A stretch of DNA of 64,000 nt. Source: Lonepinella sp042485795 (GTDB lineage Bacteria; Pseudomonadota; Gammaproteobacteria; Enterobacterales; Pasteurellaceae). The position numbers and the translations under genes are program-made. Positions within the stretch are counted from its first letter, which is position 1. Each line of letters starts with the position of its first letter. Under the pieces are notes generated by a model. It had not been told where the DNA came from, did not search any database, and saw only the letters and a list, made by a program, of their open reading frames with translations. Below, piece after piece: positions 17,943 to 27,771 of this stretch. The stretch lies in contig NZ_CP169368.1 of assembly GCF_042485795.1 (NCBI RefSeq), positions 1,116,001 to 1,180,000 on the forward strand, read 5' to 3'.

Positions 17943-19093
17943 TACACATCCATATCCACATAAAACGGCGTTAAAGTCCCATTATTGGCTAATGTTTCTT
18001 TAATTTTATCCGCTGCTTCTAAGGCTTCTTTAATGGTTACGTCCATATCTAAATAACGATATGTGCCTAAACGACCAACAAAGGTGACTTGTGTTTCTTT
18101 ATTGGCTTTTTCCACATATTTTTTCAATAAGTCTTTGTCTTTGACTAAACGAATTGGATAATATGGAATATCGTTTTCTTCACATAAACGACTAAATTCA
18201 CGATAACAAATAGTTTTTTCGTGCTGTTCCCATGGTGCAAAATGTTTATGTTCGGAAATTCGAGTATATGGCACTTCTTCATCACCATAGTTTATTACTG
18301 CATTGCCTTGAAAATCACCTTCATCACGGAATGCTTCAAAATCAAGGGTACGATAACCTAAACGCCCTAATTCAAAACCAAAGTAAGCATCAAGTGGACC
18401 AGACCAGAAAATATGATCGAATTCTGTTTTCATACTTTCAGAGAACGGCGTATTTAATTTCACGGTAATATTTTCGTGTTTCAAAATATTTGCCACAATT
18501 TCTGTATAACCGTCTTTCGGCATCCCTTGGAATTTATGAGCGAAATAATTATCATCATAATTAAAACGCACTGGCAAGCGTTTTAAAATGCTTGCAGGCA
18601 ATTCTTTTGGCTCAACGCCCCATTGTTTTTTGGTGTAGCCATAGAAGAATGCTTTGTATAAATCTTTCCCTACAAAACGCATAGCCTGCTCTTCAAAGGT
18701 TTGCGGCTCTTGAATAGAAAGATCCGCTTGACTTTCAATTAAGGCTTTCGCTTCTTTAGGTGAACAAGTTTTACCAAAAAATTGGTTAATGGTATGCAAG
18801 TTAATTGGCAAGGAATACACCGCGCCTTGGCTAATGGTTTTCACTCGATTCACAAACGGTTTCCATTCGCCAAATTGATTCGCATAGTTCCACACTCGCT
18901 CGTTGTCGGTATGGAAAATATGTGGTCCATAAATGTGCACCATAACATTCGTTTCTTGATCGCGTTCACTGTGGCAGTTACCTGCCACATGGTTACGTTG
19001 ATCAATCACAGTTACTTGGTAGCCTTGTTCGGCTAATTCACGGGCGATAACGGCATTGGAGAAACCTGCGCCGACTAATAAAAAATTTTTCAT
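17942..19093 (-). CDS. glf: UDP-galactopyranose mutase
   Basis: Flavoenzyme converting UDP-galactopyranose to UDP-galactofuranose. FAD-binding FLLVGAGFSNAVIARELAEQG leads the protein, followed by RNHVAGNCHSE, IYGPHIFHTDN and the C-terminal RLGTYRYLDMDVTIKEAL. I start at ATG 19093 (MKNFLLVG, GAGAG upstream) to give 383 aa; a GTG four codons earlier is the alternative. It is complete and functional-looking, unlike the glf fragment at 50276. Its presence implies galactofuranose in the polymer of this locus. Confidence 0.95.
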   Translation of the reverse strand: MKNFLLVGAGFSNAVIARELAEQGYQVTVIDQRNHVAGNCHSERDQETNVMVHIYGPHIFHTDNERVWNYANQFGEWKPFVNRVKTISQGAVYSLPINLHTINQFFGKTCSPKEAKALIESQADLSIQEPQTFEEQAMRFVGKDLYKAFFYGYTKKQWGVEPKELPASILKRLPVRFNYDDNYFAHKFQGMPKDGYTEIVANILKHENITVKLNTPFSESMKTEFDHIFWSGPLDAYFGFELGRLGYRTLDFEAFRDEGDFQGNAVINYGDEEVPYTRISEHKHFAPWEQHEKTICYREFSRLCEENDIPYYPIRLVKDKDLLKKYVEKANKETQVTFVGRLGTYRYLDMDVTIKEALEAADKIKETLANNGTLTPFYVDMDV

Positions 19094-19263
19094 TCTCTCA
19101 TACACTTAATCTTTACCAATGCGAATTGAAAAATTATTAAGATGATTATATTGATATCATCGAAACTATTGAAATTTATAATAAGCTTAGCATTTTTATC
19201 TTCAATAGGAGATTTTTATAGTGATAATGTAATGCTATAGTAGAAATCATACTCACAATAAAA

Positions 19264-20334
19264 TTATGTTTTATAAATAAATTGTCTTATCTTATTTAAC
19301 CAACAATAAATTCGGTTAAATTTGTACTTCATTGAATGAGCCAAATGAAATGCTTTTTCATAGTTATAGAACATATGAAATTTTCTCCAGTTTTTAGGGT
19401 CTATTTTTTTCATTTCCAATTTTAATCTATCCATTGGAATAAGGTTGCTAGAATTAAAATTACCAATAAATTCATCATATAATCTTGCAGTATCTAATTC
19501 CTTATTCGACAAAGTGTCACCACACACCCAAGTAAAAATATAAGCTGCAGTTAAAGAATGGCTAACTTTTATTTTTTCCAAATCATCCAACGATAAACTA
19601 TTTTTAAAAAACTCTGTATTTCTAGCCAATGAACTTGAAAAATCTCGTATATTTTTGTAATTTTTAACTTTCATTATACTACCATCTCGCTGTCTATAAT
19701 TTATAACAGCTAAAGGGTAATAATAAACATTTTTACATTCATAAGCCAATAATGGAACTGTTGATACATCTTCATAGTTCTGCCCTACAGGAAATGGATG
19801 TTTTATAACAATATCTCTTTTAAAAATATGTCTCCAAGCATAAAACTGTCTTGATTCATAAACTGCATTAATAATATTATAACTTCCCGAAATTAACTTT
19901 TTCGCGTCTAAGGAATAAGTGCAATTTTTATGAAAATCTTTTTTACTCCAATACCAATTGTAATCAACAATCAGACAGTCAGTCTCAGTGTCTTTTAATA
20001 CATTGAATACGTGTTGCAATGAATTTCTAGTAAGGAGATCATCACCATCTAAAAACAAAATATAATCGGATGTTGCGGATTGTACACCATTGTTTCTTGC
20101 AGCAGATAACCCCTGATTTTCTTGATTGATGATGATCAACTTAGGATAGTTTTTCTGTAACTGGTTAAGTAAGTATCGTGTTCCATCTGTTGAGCCATCA
20201 TTGACAATGATGACTTCGAGATTGATATCATCTTCTATATTTTTCTGATTATAGATAGATAAAACCGTTTCTTCTAAATATTCAGAAACATTGTAGGCTG
20301 GTATAACAATACTTAGACTAATATTTTTTTTCAT
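19264..20334 (-). CDS. Family-2 glycosyltransferase
   Basis: A 356-residue GT-A transferase with SLSIVIPAYNVSEYLEET, VIIVNDGSTDGT, GLSAARNNG and the DxD motif LFLDGDDLL. The second half is variable and helical, with no confident membrane segment. It follows the acyltransferase by 16 bases; 170 AT-rich bases then separate it from glf. It is notably more AT-rich than glf, wzt and wzm, as is the acyltransferase gene, suggesting the two came in together. Donor and acceptor unknown. Confidence 0.85.
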   Translation of the reverse strand: MKKNISLSIVIPAYNVSEYLEETVLSIYNQKNIEDDINLEVIIVNDGSTDGTRYLLNQLQKNYPKLIIINQENQGLSAARNNGVQSATSDYILFLDGDDLLTRNSLQHVFNVLKDTETDCLIVDYNWYWSKKDFHKNCTYSLDAKKLISGSYNIINAVYESRQFYAWRHIFKRDIVIKHPFPVGQNYEDVSTVPLLAYECKNVYYYPLAVINYRQRDGSIMKVKNYKNIRDFSSSLARNTEFFKNSLSLDDLEKIKVSHSLTAAYIFTWVCGDTLSNKELDTARLYDEFIGNFNSSNLIPMDRLKLEMKKIDPKNWRKFHMFYNYEKAFHLAHSMKYKFNRIYCWLNKIRQFIYKT

Positions 20335-20350
20335 TAGTTTATCCTATTAA

Positions 20351-21400
20351 TTAAAATTGATTCTTTATAACCCTATATATTGGCTTGCTAACATACGTAT
20401 ACAAAAAACATCCCAAGAATATTGCCACTATATTAGTTATCAATAAGTAAATATAGTTCTCATTGTACGAAAACTTGTAAGCCACTTTCGAAAACCAAAC
20501 ATGCGTCAAATAAATTGTATAGCTAGCCCCTCCCAAAAAAACAAAAAAACTGCTTTTATTCAAATGAATTTTGATAGACAAGGATATATATAGAATAATT
20601 ATGGAAAAAAATACAAAATTATACTCGATATCAAATAATTCTCTAGAAATAAACAAAACAAACAGTAAAAACACTATTATTGCACTAGGAACTAAATTTG
20701 TTCTAAAACTTAAAGGTTTTAGATAAAATATAATACACCCTAAAGAAAAAGATAATGAATGAAAGTCAGAGATTACATAAGGAATATAAACCCAATCATA
20801 TCTTTCTATTTTAAAATTAGCATGTAACAAATAATGTAACACAAAAAAAAGTACAGTTAACACAACAGATATCTTAATCTTATCTTTTATAAAAAAGATA
20901 CATAATGCAAAGACTATATAAAAGTACATTTCATAGACTAAACTCCACGCAACACTTAATAACATTGCAAAATTTTCACTGTTAAATAATGGTGGAATTA
21001 ACGTAAGTGTAGAAAACCACTCTATGAATGAGCTTGGTTCAAAATTAATATCAATTAACAACCCATTGCTTATTTTATAATATATATATGCAAATAAAGT
21101 CCACAATATATATTCTGGATATATCCTTAGCACTCTTTCCTTCAAAAAAGTCAATGCGCCTTTATCTTTTCTATTTATAGATAAAGTTAACACATATCCA
21201 CTTAACGCAAAGAAAAAACAAACAGCGAAATCACCAATCTTTGATATAGGTTTTGAGCCTAAAAATGAATAGTGATGTGCTATTAAAGGGTTAATCAATA
21301 AGTGATGAAATACTACAAGTATTGCTGCAACCCCTCGACCAATTTCTAAAGTAAAATTCAGCCTAGCTCCAGAATCCGTATTCATAAAACCATTTTCCAT
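20351..21400 (-). CDS. Acyltransferase 3 family membrane protein (probable glycan O-acetylase)
   Basis: A 349-residue integral membrane protein with about ten hydrophobic segments. The acyltransferase-3 signature is at the start (LEIGRGVAAILVVFHHLL, with the catalytic-type histidine and arginine), then FFFALSGYVLTL and WSLVYEMYFY. Such proteins O-acetylate polysaccharides using a cytoplasmic acyl donor. The start could be codon 1 (MENGFMN) or codon 6. Strongly AT-rich. It sits between wzt and the family-2 transferase, so it probably decorates this glycan. Confidence 0.85.
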   Translation of the reverse strand: MENGFMNTDSGARLNFTLEIGRGVAAILVVFHHLLINPLIAHHYSFLGSKPISKIGDFAVCFFFALSGYVLTLSINRKDKGALTFLKERVLRIYPEYILWTLFAYIYYKISNGLLIDINFEPSSFIEWFSTLTLIPPLFNSENFAMLLSVAWSLVYEMYFYIVFALCIFFIKDKIKISVVLTVLFFVLHYLLHANFKIERYDWVYIPYVISDFHSLSFSLGCIIFYLKPLSFRTNLVPSAIIVFLLFVLFISRELFDIEYNFVFFSIIILYISLSIKIHLNKSSFFVFLGGASYTIYLTHVWFSKVAYKFSYNENYIYLLITNIVAIFLGCFLYTYVSKPIYRVIKNQF

Positions 21401-21528
21401 CTCAACCTATCAATGCATAGTCGTTGCTTAGATTCAAAAATGCACTCTAGTAATCCCAACACTTTTATTTAACCTTTTCAAAACATATGGTTATTATCAT
21501 TGTTTTATCCGTTGCTCACCATTGTAAT

Positions 21529-22227
21529 TTAGCCTGAAACAATCACTCCATGCTCCAAATGAATGTGATTATTACAAACTCGTTTAGCCAATTCATAATC
21601 ATGTGTCGCCATTACTAAAATCCCTGCGCGATCCACAAATTCATTTAAGCGTTTTTCAGCCTTAGCACGGAAATTTTCATCGCCCGTACTCATCCATTCG
21701 TCCATCAACAAAATTTCTGGATTGATTACGGTTGAAATGGAAAATGCTAAACGTAACACCATACCGCTGGAATAGGTGCGCACAGGCATGTTAATGAAAT
21801 CACCCAGTTCACTAAATTCAACAATTTCATCGACTAATTTGGCTGTTTCTTTCGGCTTTAGACCTAAAAATAAACCACGCAAGGTAATATTTTCTAAACC
21901 TGATGCTTCCCCATCCATACCGAGCATAGAATCTAAAAGACTTGTGATTTTGCCTTGAATTTCAATTTTTCCTGATGTCGGCGCATAAACGCCTGACAAT
22001 ACACGCAATAAGGTCGTTTTACCCGAACCATTATGTCCAATAAGAGCAACGCGATCACCTTGTTTAATATCCAAATTGATGTTTTTTAATGCTTCAATTT
22101 CAGTGATTTTGTTATTTTGAATAATTTTTCCACCTGTTGCAGCGTTCAGCAATGTCTGCTTAAAAGAGCGTTGCTTAGCATCATAAATTGGAAATCTAAC
22201 TGAAACATCATTTAACTTAATATGCAT
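21529..22227 (-). CDS. wzt: O-polysaccharide ABC exporter ATPase Wzt
   Basis: ATPase that drives export of a completed undecaprenyl-linked polysaccharide. Started at ATG 22227 (MHIKLNDVSVRFPIYDAKQR); the longer open frame reaches into wzm and is not credible. Walker A is GHNGSGKTT at 64-72; the signature region reads TYSSGMVLRLAFS and Walker B is ILLMDEWMSTGDE, all typical of Wzt/KpsT. At 232 aa it lacks the C-terminal carbohydrate-binding domain of Wzt proteins that read chain-end caps, so export is probably coupled to synthesis as in Klebsiella galactan systems. Eight bases after wzm. Confidence 0.92.
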   Translation of the reverse strand: MHIKLNDVSVRFPIYDAKQRSFKQTLLNAATGGKIIQNNKITEIEALKNINLDIKQGDRVALIGHNGSGKTTLLRVLSGVYAPTSGKIEIQGKITSLLDSMLGMDGEASGLENITLRGLFLGLKPKETAKLVDEIVEFSELGDFINMPVRTYSSGMVLRLAFSISTVINPEILLMDEWMSTGDENFRAKAEKRLNEFVDRAGILVMATHDYELAKRVCNNHIHLEHGVIVSG

Positions 22228-22235
22228 ATCCAATC

Positions 22236-23015
22236 CTATAACCAATAGGTAATGCGATTTTTCGTTTTCGCATATACAAATAGTGAAAATACGGCGAGTA
22301 CTGCTAAGCTTATTAGTCCAGTTATCCATTGGTGAACATCTGGTGTTAAACCAAGTAATGGTTTTCGGACTAAATCAAGGTACGTTGCAAAAATATTCCA
22401 ATCCACTAATGCTCGACGTTCTTCAGGGAGCTGTTCCATTCGCCAAATAATCGGTGTAATAAAAAACAATAATGACATAATGCTAATGAGCATTTGTGCC
22501 ATATCTCGATAACGCCCACAAAAAATAGAAACTAATAACGTAATAAAAAATAAGTTTGCTACCACTAATAAAAACGCAGGAAAAAACCATAAAATATCTA
22601 ATGTTATTGGTTTCCAAAGCAACAGCATAATGATTGGATAAAGAGCGAAATTGTGCAAAAACACAATAAGCTGACGATAAATTATTCTTAATACAAATAC
22701 TGGTGCAGGCACATAGGATTGCTTCATATAATGCGCAGACTCTGCGAAAGTGTAGGCCGATTCATTGATGCACGTTGAAAACATTGCCCAAAAAATCAAG
22801 CCCAAAGCAAGATGTGGGATAAAATCTGAGGGATCAAAATTAAACAATGACCCATACAAAGGTCCCATTGCTCCAACTGTGACCGCCATACTAATGGTGA
22901 TCCATAATGGACCAAGTGTTGAACGGCGATAACGCCCAAGAATGTCATACCAAGCAAGAGTACGCCATAGATGGTGATTACTTATAGATAATTTAAAATC
23001 AGATAATATACTCAT
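22236..23015 (-). CDS. wzm: O-polysaccharide ABC exporter permease Wzm
   Basis: Membrane channel partner of Wzt. The 259-residue protein has an amphipathic N-terminus (LWRTLAWYDILGRYRRSTLGP, the typical ABC-2 start), then about six membrane segments. First gene of the minus-strand operon wzm-wzt-acyltransferase-GT2-glf-GT2-DUF4422-wbaP, read away from dnaB. A purine-rich GGAATAAAG stands before the ATG. The wzm/wzt pair shows this locus uses ABC export, in contrast to the Wzx/Wzy locus at the right end of the window. Confidence 0.92.
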   Translation of the reverse strand: MSILSDFKLSISNHHLWRTLAWYDILGRYRRSTLGPLWITISMAVTVGAMGPLYGSLFNFDPSDFIPHLALGLIFWAMFSTCINESAYTFAESAHYMKQSYVPAPVFVLRIIYRQLIVFLHNFALYPIIMLLLWKPITLDILWFFPAFLLVVANLFFITLLVSIFCGRYRDMAQMLISIMSLLFFITPIIWRMEQLPEERRALVDWNIFATYLDLVRKPLLGLTPDVHQWITGLISLAVLAVFSLFVYAKTKNRITYWL

Positions 23016-23399
23016 TTTATTCTTTATTCCGTTGAAAATGTATTAGCTAATACTACAGATCATCGTTAACTTTACAATAATTACCACTAATTAAATGTGG
23101 GATAATACACCTTAATTAAGTTTTTGTAAATCACATAAGCCAATTGGACGGGCGTTTATCATAAAATGAGAAATACCTAAATATATTAAACCGCCACGTA
23201 ACTGATTAAAGTACCAAGTATTCCTAATTTATTGTTAGATGATGGAGTATTAAGGGTGACAAAGGAATAATTCTCCAAATTTTTCTATTTTTCCAACTCA
23301 ATAAAAAATTCAAAAATTTATACCGCACTTTTCCCTTAAAAATAATGGTAATTTGGTATATCATATAAAACAGATATTTATAATATTGAGATAGATTTT
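23016..23399. other. Divergent intergenic region between wzm and dnaB
   Basis: 384 AT-rich bases that must hold the promoters for the glycan operon (leftward) and dnaB (rightward). An uptake signal is at 23322-23330. A TATAAT at 23379-23384 lies shortly before dnaB but has no well-spaced -35. No open frame, tRNA or terminator was convincing. Confidence 0.5.
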
Positions 23400-24794
23400 A
23401 TGGCTAAGAAACCAACGCCCGTGCGTGAGCAACCACTAGACCAAGCGAATATTCCGCCGCATTCTATTGAAGCAGAGCAAGCTGTGTTAGGTGCGGTAAT
23501 GTTGAATAATCAGCATTGGGAGAATGTGATTGAACGTGTGGTGGCGGATGATTTTTATACTGCGGCACATCGTTTGATTTTTCGTGAAATGGAAAAACTG
23601 GCTCGTCAGAATATTCCGATTGATTTGATTACCTTGGATAAAAGTTTAAAAGATAAAGGTGTGATTGATGAAGTGGGGGGCTTTGCCTATTTAGCAGAAT
23701 TGTCTAAAAATACACCTAGTGTGGCGAATATTAATGCTTATGCTGAAATTGTGCGAGAAAAAGCGATTTTGCGTGAATTAATTGGTGTAAGCAATAATAT
23801 TGCACAGTTAGCTTATACTCCGAAAGGGAAAGATGTTAAGGATATTTTAGATCAGGCGGAGCGAGAAGTTTTTCAAATTGCGGAAAAACGTACATCAGAA
23901 AAAGAAGGTCCTGAAAATGTGCTGTCTATTTTAGGTCGCACTATTGATCGTATTGAAATGTTAAAAGCTATGGATAACCATGGCTTAACTGGCGTATCTA
24001 CAGGATTTATTGATTTAGATAGAATGACATCAGGATTACAGGCTTCTGATTTGATTATTGTTGCGGCACGTCCGTCTATGGGGAAGACAACATTCGCCAT
24101 GAATATTTGTGAGAGTGTGGCATTAGCAAGTGAAAAACCTGTGTTGGTTTTCAGTTTAGAGATGCCAGCAGAAACCATTATGATGCGTTCTTTGGCATCC
24201 TTGTCAAGAGTAAATCTGAAATCAATTATGACAGGGAAAATTGAATTGGATCATGATTGGGCGAATATTTCTGCAACTATGGGACTTTTTACCAAAAAAC
24301 CGAACATGTATATTGATGATTCGGCAGGCTTAACTCCGACTGAATTACGTTCTCGTGCCAGACGTATGTATCGTGAAAATGGCGGTTTGAGCTTAATTAT
24401 GGTGGATTATTTACAATTAATGCGTGCCCCAGGGTTTGATAATAATCGAACCTTAGAAATTGCTGAAATTTCTCGTTCTCTTAAAGCATTAGCTAAAGAA
24501 TTAGAAGTACCCGTCATGGCATTAGCACAGCTTAATCGTACTTTGGAAAGTCGTCCAAATAAACGGCCATTGAATTCAGATTTACGTGAATCTGGTTCTA
24601 TTGAGCAAGATGCAGATTTGATTATGTTTATTTATCGTGATGAAGTATATAATAAAGATGATCCAGACAATCACAATAAGGCAGAGATTATTATTGGTAA
24701 ACATCGTAATGGTCCAATAGGGCGTATTCCGTTGACTTTTCAGGGGCAATATTCTCGTTTTGATAATGCAGGATATCAATTAGATGATGAATAA
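23400..24794 (+). CDS. dnaB: Replicative DNA helicase DnaB
   Basis: Hexameric helicase that unwinds DNA at the replication fork. The N-terminal domain starts with PPHSIEAEQAVLGAVMLNNQ; the RecA-like motor has Walker A ARPSMGKTTFAMN, Walker B SLIMVDYLQLM and the DnaB motif LNSDLRESGSIEQDAD. At 464 aa it has the usual length and no intein. It is followed 27 bases later by alr and then pgi, the Haemophilus order. Confidence 0.96.
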   Translation: MAKKPTPVREQPLDQANIPPHSIEAEQAVLGAVMLNNQHWENVIERVVADDFYTAAHRLIFREMEKLARQNIPIDLITLDKSLKDKGVIDEVGGFAYLAELSKNTPSVANINAYAEIVREKAILRELIGVSNNIAQLAYTPKGKDVKDILDQAEREVFQIAEKRTSEKEGPENVLSILGRTIDRIEMLKAMDNHGLTGVSTGFIDLDRMTSGLQASDLIIVAARPSMGKTTFAMNICESVALASEKPVLVFSLEMPAETIMMRSLASLSRVNLKSIMTGKIELDHDWANISATMGLFTKKPNMYIDDSAGLTPTELRSRARRMYRENGGLSLIMVDYLQLMRAPGFDNNRTLEIAEISRSLKALAKELEVPVMALAQLNRTLESRPNKRPLNSDLRESGSIEQDADLIMFIYRDEVYNKDDPDNHNKAEIIIGKHRNGPIGRIPLTFQGQYSRFDNAGYQLDDE

Positions 24795-24821
24795 TAACTG
24801 CCGAAACAATAAGAAGATAAA

Positions 24822-25898
24822 ATGAAACCAGCAACCGTAAAAATTAGTTCAGTCGCACTGAAACATAATATTCAAAAAATTAAGCAAAAAGCACCGCACA
24901 GTAAAGTCATTGCAGTGGTAAAAGCGAACGCTTATGGACATGGTGTTGAATTTGTTGCCCAAGCTGTAGAAGAAACCGTAGATGGCTTTGGTGTAGCTCG
25001 CTTGGAAGAAGCCTTAACCTTACGTTCTAATGGTATTATTAAACCAATTTTATTATTAGAAGGTTTTTTTTCCGCTACGGATTTGCCGATTATTGCGGTG
25101 AATAATATTCAAACGGTGGTACATAGTCAGCAACAATTAGCCGCCTTGCAGCAAGCAAATTTGCCAAATCCAATTAAAGTCTGGTTAAAAATTGATACAG
25201 GTATGCACCGCCTTGGTGTGCATCTGAATGAAGTAGATTATTATTATAATGAATTACAACAATGTGCTAGTGTGCAACCAGAAATCGGTTTTGTCAGTCA
25301 TTTTAGCCGAGCTGACGAGTTAGACTGTGGTTATACTGAATTACAATTACAGCGTTTTTTACAAGCCACGCAAAATAAACAAGGTGAACGTAGTATTGCA
25401 GCTTCTGGCGGTATTTTATTTTGGCAACAATCACATTTAGACTGGATTCGCCCTGGGATTATTATGTATGGTGTTTCACCAACTAATACCCCAGCGGAAA
25501 TTTACGGTTTAAAACCTGTGATGACCTTAACATCTTCATTGATTGCAGTGCGAACCCATCAAGCGGGTGAACCTGTCGGCTATGGTGGTATTTGGGTGAG
25601 CGAGAAAGACACCAAAATCGGTGTGATAGCGATTGGTTATGGCGATGGTTATCCGCGTAATATTCCAGTGGGAACCCCAGTATTTATTAACGGTCGCCGA
25701 GTGCCGATTGTGGGGCGTGTTTCCATGGATATGGTGACGGTGGATCTTGGTGCAGATTGTCAAGATCAAGTGGGTGACGAAGTGATTTTATGGGGACGTG
25801 AATTACCGATTGAAGAAATCGCCAGCATAACAGGTATATTAAGCTATGAATTAATGACCAAACTCACGCCACGAGTGTTAACAGAATATGTCGATTAA
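24822..25898 (+). CDS. alr: Alanine racemase
   Basis: PLP enzyme interconverting L- and D-alanine for peptidoglycan. The PLP lysine is in VVKANAYGHG near residue 34; the catalytic tyrosine region is VGYGGIWVSEKDTKIGVIAIG, and GRVSMDMVTVDLG is the family C-terminal signature. Length 358 aa is standard. Spaced 27 bases after dnaB, probably co-transcribed. It contains an eight-T run, but the frame is intact. Confidence 0.95.
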   Translation: MKPATVKISSVALKHNIQKIKQKAPHSKVIAVVKANAYGHGVEFVAQAVEETVDGFGVARLEEALTLRSNGIIKPILLLEGFFSATDLPIIAVNNIQTVVHSQQQLAALQQANLPNPIKVWLKIDTGMHRLGVHLNEVDYYYNELQQCASVQPEIGFVSHFSRADELDCGYTELQLQRFLQATQNKQGERSIAASGGILFWQQSHLDWIRPGIIMYGVSPTNTPAEIYGLKPVMTLTSSLIAVRTHQAGEPVGYGGIWVSEKDTKIGVIAIGYGDGYPRNIPVGTPVFINGRRVPIVGRVSMDMVTVDLGADCQDQVGDEVILWGRELPIEEIASITGILSYELMTKLTPRVLTEYVD

Positions 25899-26001
25899 AT
25901 TAATTTGTAAAATGAGCATGTAAAAAACGAAAAATTTTGTTATTTTTAACCGCAGTTTTATGATTCAACAGGGTATATCCCTATAAATAAAAGGAAATAC
26001 A

Positions 26002-27651
26002 ATGAAAAACATTAATCCAACCTCCACAGCTGCGTGGAAAGCCTTAGAGCAGCACAAAGCGACCTTTGCTAAAACCACCATTCAACAACTTTTTGCGCAA
26101 GAGCCAAACCGCTTTGCAGATTATTCATTAACGTTTAACCATGAAATCTTAGTGGATTATTCTAAAAACAATATTAATCAAGATACCTTGAAATTATTAC
26201 GTCAATTAGCGCAAGAATGTTCGCTTGCAACGGCGATTGAAGCGATGTTTACGGGTGAGAAAATTAACCGTACCGAAGATCGTGCCGTATTGCACACTGC
26301 TTTGCGTAACCGTTCAAACCAACCTGTTTTGGTGGACGGCAAAGATGTCATGCCAGATGTCAACGAAGTCCTCGTTAAAATGAAAGGTTTCTGCCAACGT
26401 GTCATTTCAGGCGAATGGAAAGGTTATACTGGCAAAGCCATTACGGATGTGGTGAATATCGGGATCGGCGGTTCAGATCTTGGTCCTTATATGGTCACGG
26501 AAGCGTTACGCCCGTATAAAAATCATTTAACTATGCACTTTGTGTCTAACGTGGACGGCACGCATATTGCAGAAACTTTGAAAAAAGTGAACCCAGAAAC
26601 CACACTTTTCTTAATCGCCTCTAAAACATTCACTACCCAAGAAACCATGACCAATGCAGGATCGGCTCGTGACTGGTTCTTGGCTCAAGCTAAAGATGAA
26701 AAACACATTGCAAAACATTTCGCCGCACTTTCTACCAATGCAACAGATGTAGCGAAATTTGGTATTGACACTGACAATATGTTTGGCTTCTGGGACTGGG
26801 TTGGTGGTCGTTATTCCTTATGGTCAGCGATCGGTTTATCTATTGCTTTATCGATTGGTTTTGAAAACTTTGAAGCCTTATTATCGGGCGCTCATGAAAT
26901 GGATAAACATTTCCGCACTGCCCCGATTGAGCAAAATATCCCTACCACATTAGCTTTAGTCGGCTTGTGGAATACCAGTTTCTTAGGCGCACAAACCGAA
27001 GCGATTTTACCTTACGACCAATATTTACACCGTTTTGCAGCTTATTTCCAACAAGGCAATATGGAATCCAATGGTAAGTATGTCGGACGTGATGGCAAAG
27101 AGATCACCAATTACCAAACTGGACCGATTATTTGGGGTGAACCAGGTACCAATGGTCAACATGCGTTCTATCAATTAATTCATCAAGGCACCAGTTTAAT
27201 TCCTTGTGATTTTATTGCACCAGCTCAAACCCATAATCCATTAGCGGATCATCACGAGAAATTACTCTCTAACTTCTTTGCTCAAACGGAAGCTCTTGCG
27301 TTTGGTAAAACCCAACAAGAAGTCGAAGCAGAATTTGTCAAAGCCGGTAAGAATTTGGATGATGTGAAAGACATTGTGCCATTTAAAGTATTTACAGGTA
27401 ACAAACCCACTAACTCAATTTTAGTGCAAAAAATTACACCGTTCACCTTAGGGGCTTTAATTGCGATGTATGAACACAAAATTTTCGTACAGGGTGTTAT
27501 TTTTAATATTTTCAGCTTCGATCAATGGGGTGTTGAGTTAGGTAAACAGCTAGCAAATCGCATTTTACCTGAATTAAAAGATAGTGAAAAAGTAGTAAGT
27601 CATGATAGTTCAACTAATGGATTGATTAATCAGTTTAAAGCATGGCGATAG
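26002..27651 (+). CDS. pgi: Glucose-6-phosphate isomerase
   Basis: Interconverts glucose 6-phosphate and fructose 6-phosphate in glycolysis and supplies sugar-nucleotide pathways. The 549-residue protein has the family blocks VVNIGIGGSDLGPYMVTEAL, GRYSLWSAIGLSIAL, the catalytic glutamate region QGNMESNGK and the C-terminal FDQWGVELGKQLANRI. AAGGAAAT precedes the ATG. Followed by a strong terminator that separates it from the APE cluster. Confidence 0.96.
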   Translation: MKNINPTSTAAWKALEQHKATFAKTTIQQLFAQEPNRFADYSLTFNHEILVDYSKNNINQDTLKLLRQLAQECSLATAIEAMFTGEKINRTEDRAVLHTALRNRSNQPVLVDGKDVMPDVNEVLVKMKGFCQRVISGEWKGYTGKAITDVVNIGIGGSDLGPYMVTEALRPYKNHLTMHFVSNVDGTHIAETLKKVNPETTLFLIASKTFTTQETMTNAGSARDWFLAQAKDEKHIAKHFAALSTNATDVAKFGIDTDNMFGFWDWVGGRYSLWSAIGLSIALSIGFENFEALLSGAHEMDKHFRTAPIEQNIPTTLALVGLWNTSFLGAQTEAILPYDQYLHRFAAYFQQGNMESNGKYVGRDGKEITNYQTGPIIWGEPGTNGQHAFYQLIHQGTSLIPCDFIAPAQTHNPLADHHEKLLSNFFAQTEALAFGKTQQEVEAEFVKAGKNLDDVKDIVPFKVFTGNKPTNSILVQKITPFTLGALIAMYEHKIFVQGVIFNIFSFDQWGVELGKQLANRILPELKDSEKVVSHDSSTNGLINQFKAWR

Positions 27652-27664
27652 TTTCCACCATTAT

Positions 27665-27699
27665 AAGCCAGTCAGTCAGTTGACTGGCTTTATTTTTTT
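27665..27699 (+). terminator. Terminator after pgi
   Basis: AAGCCAGTCA (27665-27674) pairs perfectly with TGACTGGCTT (27681-27690), followed by TATTTTTTT. An uptake signal is just downstream at 27710-27718. Confidence 0.9.
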
Positions 27700-27771
27700 G
27701 TTAAAAATCACCGCACTTTGTAGATTATATGTTAAGATCTGGCGAATAATTTTAATAAATATATTGCTGAG

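Noticed and set aside
23873..24178. 101-codon minus-strand frame within dnaB
   Set aside because: It lies wholly inside a conserved gene, has no ribosome-binding site and encodes no recognisable protein.
25069..25078. Eight-T run in alr as a phase-variation tract
   Set aside because: The enzyme is essential for cell wall synthesis and the frame is intact; the run is short for a switch.
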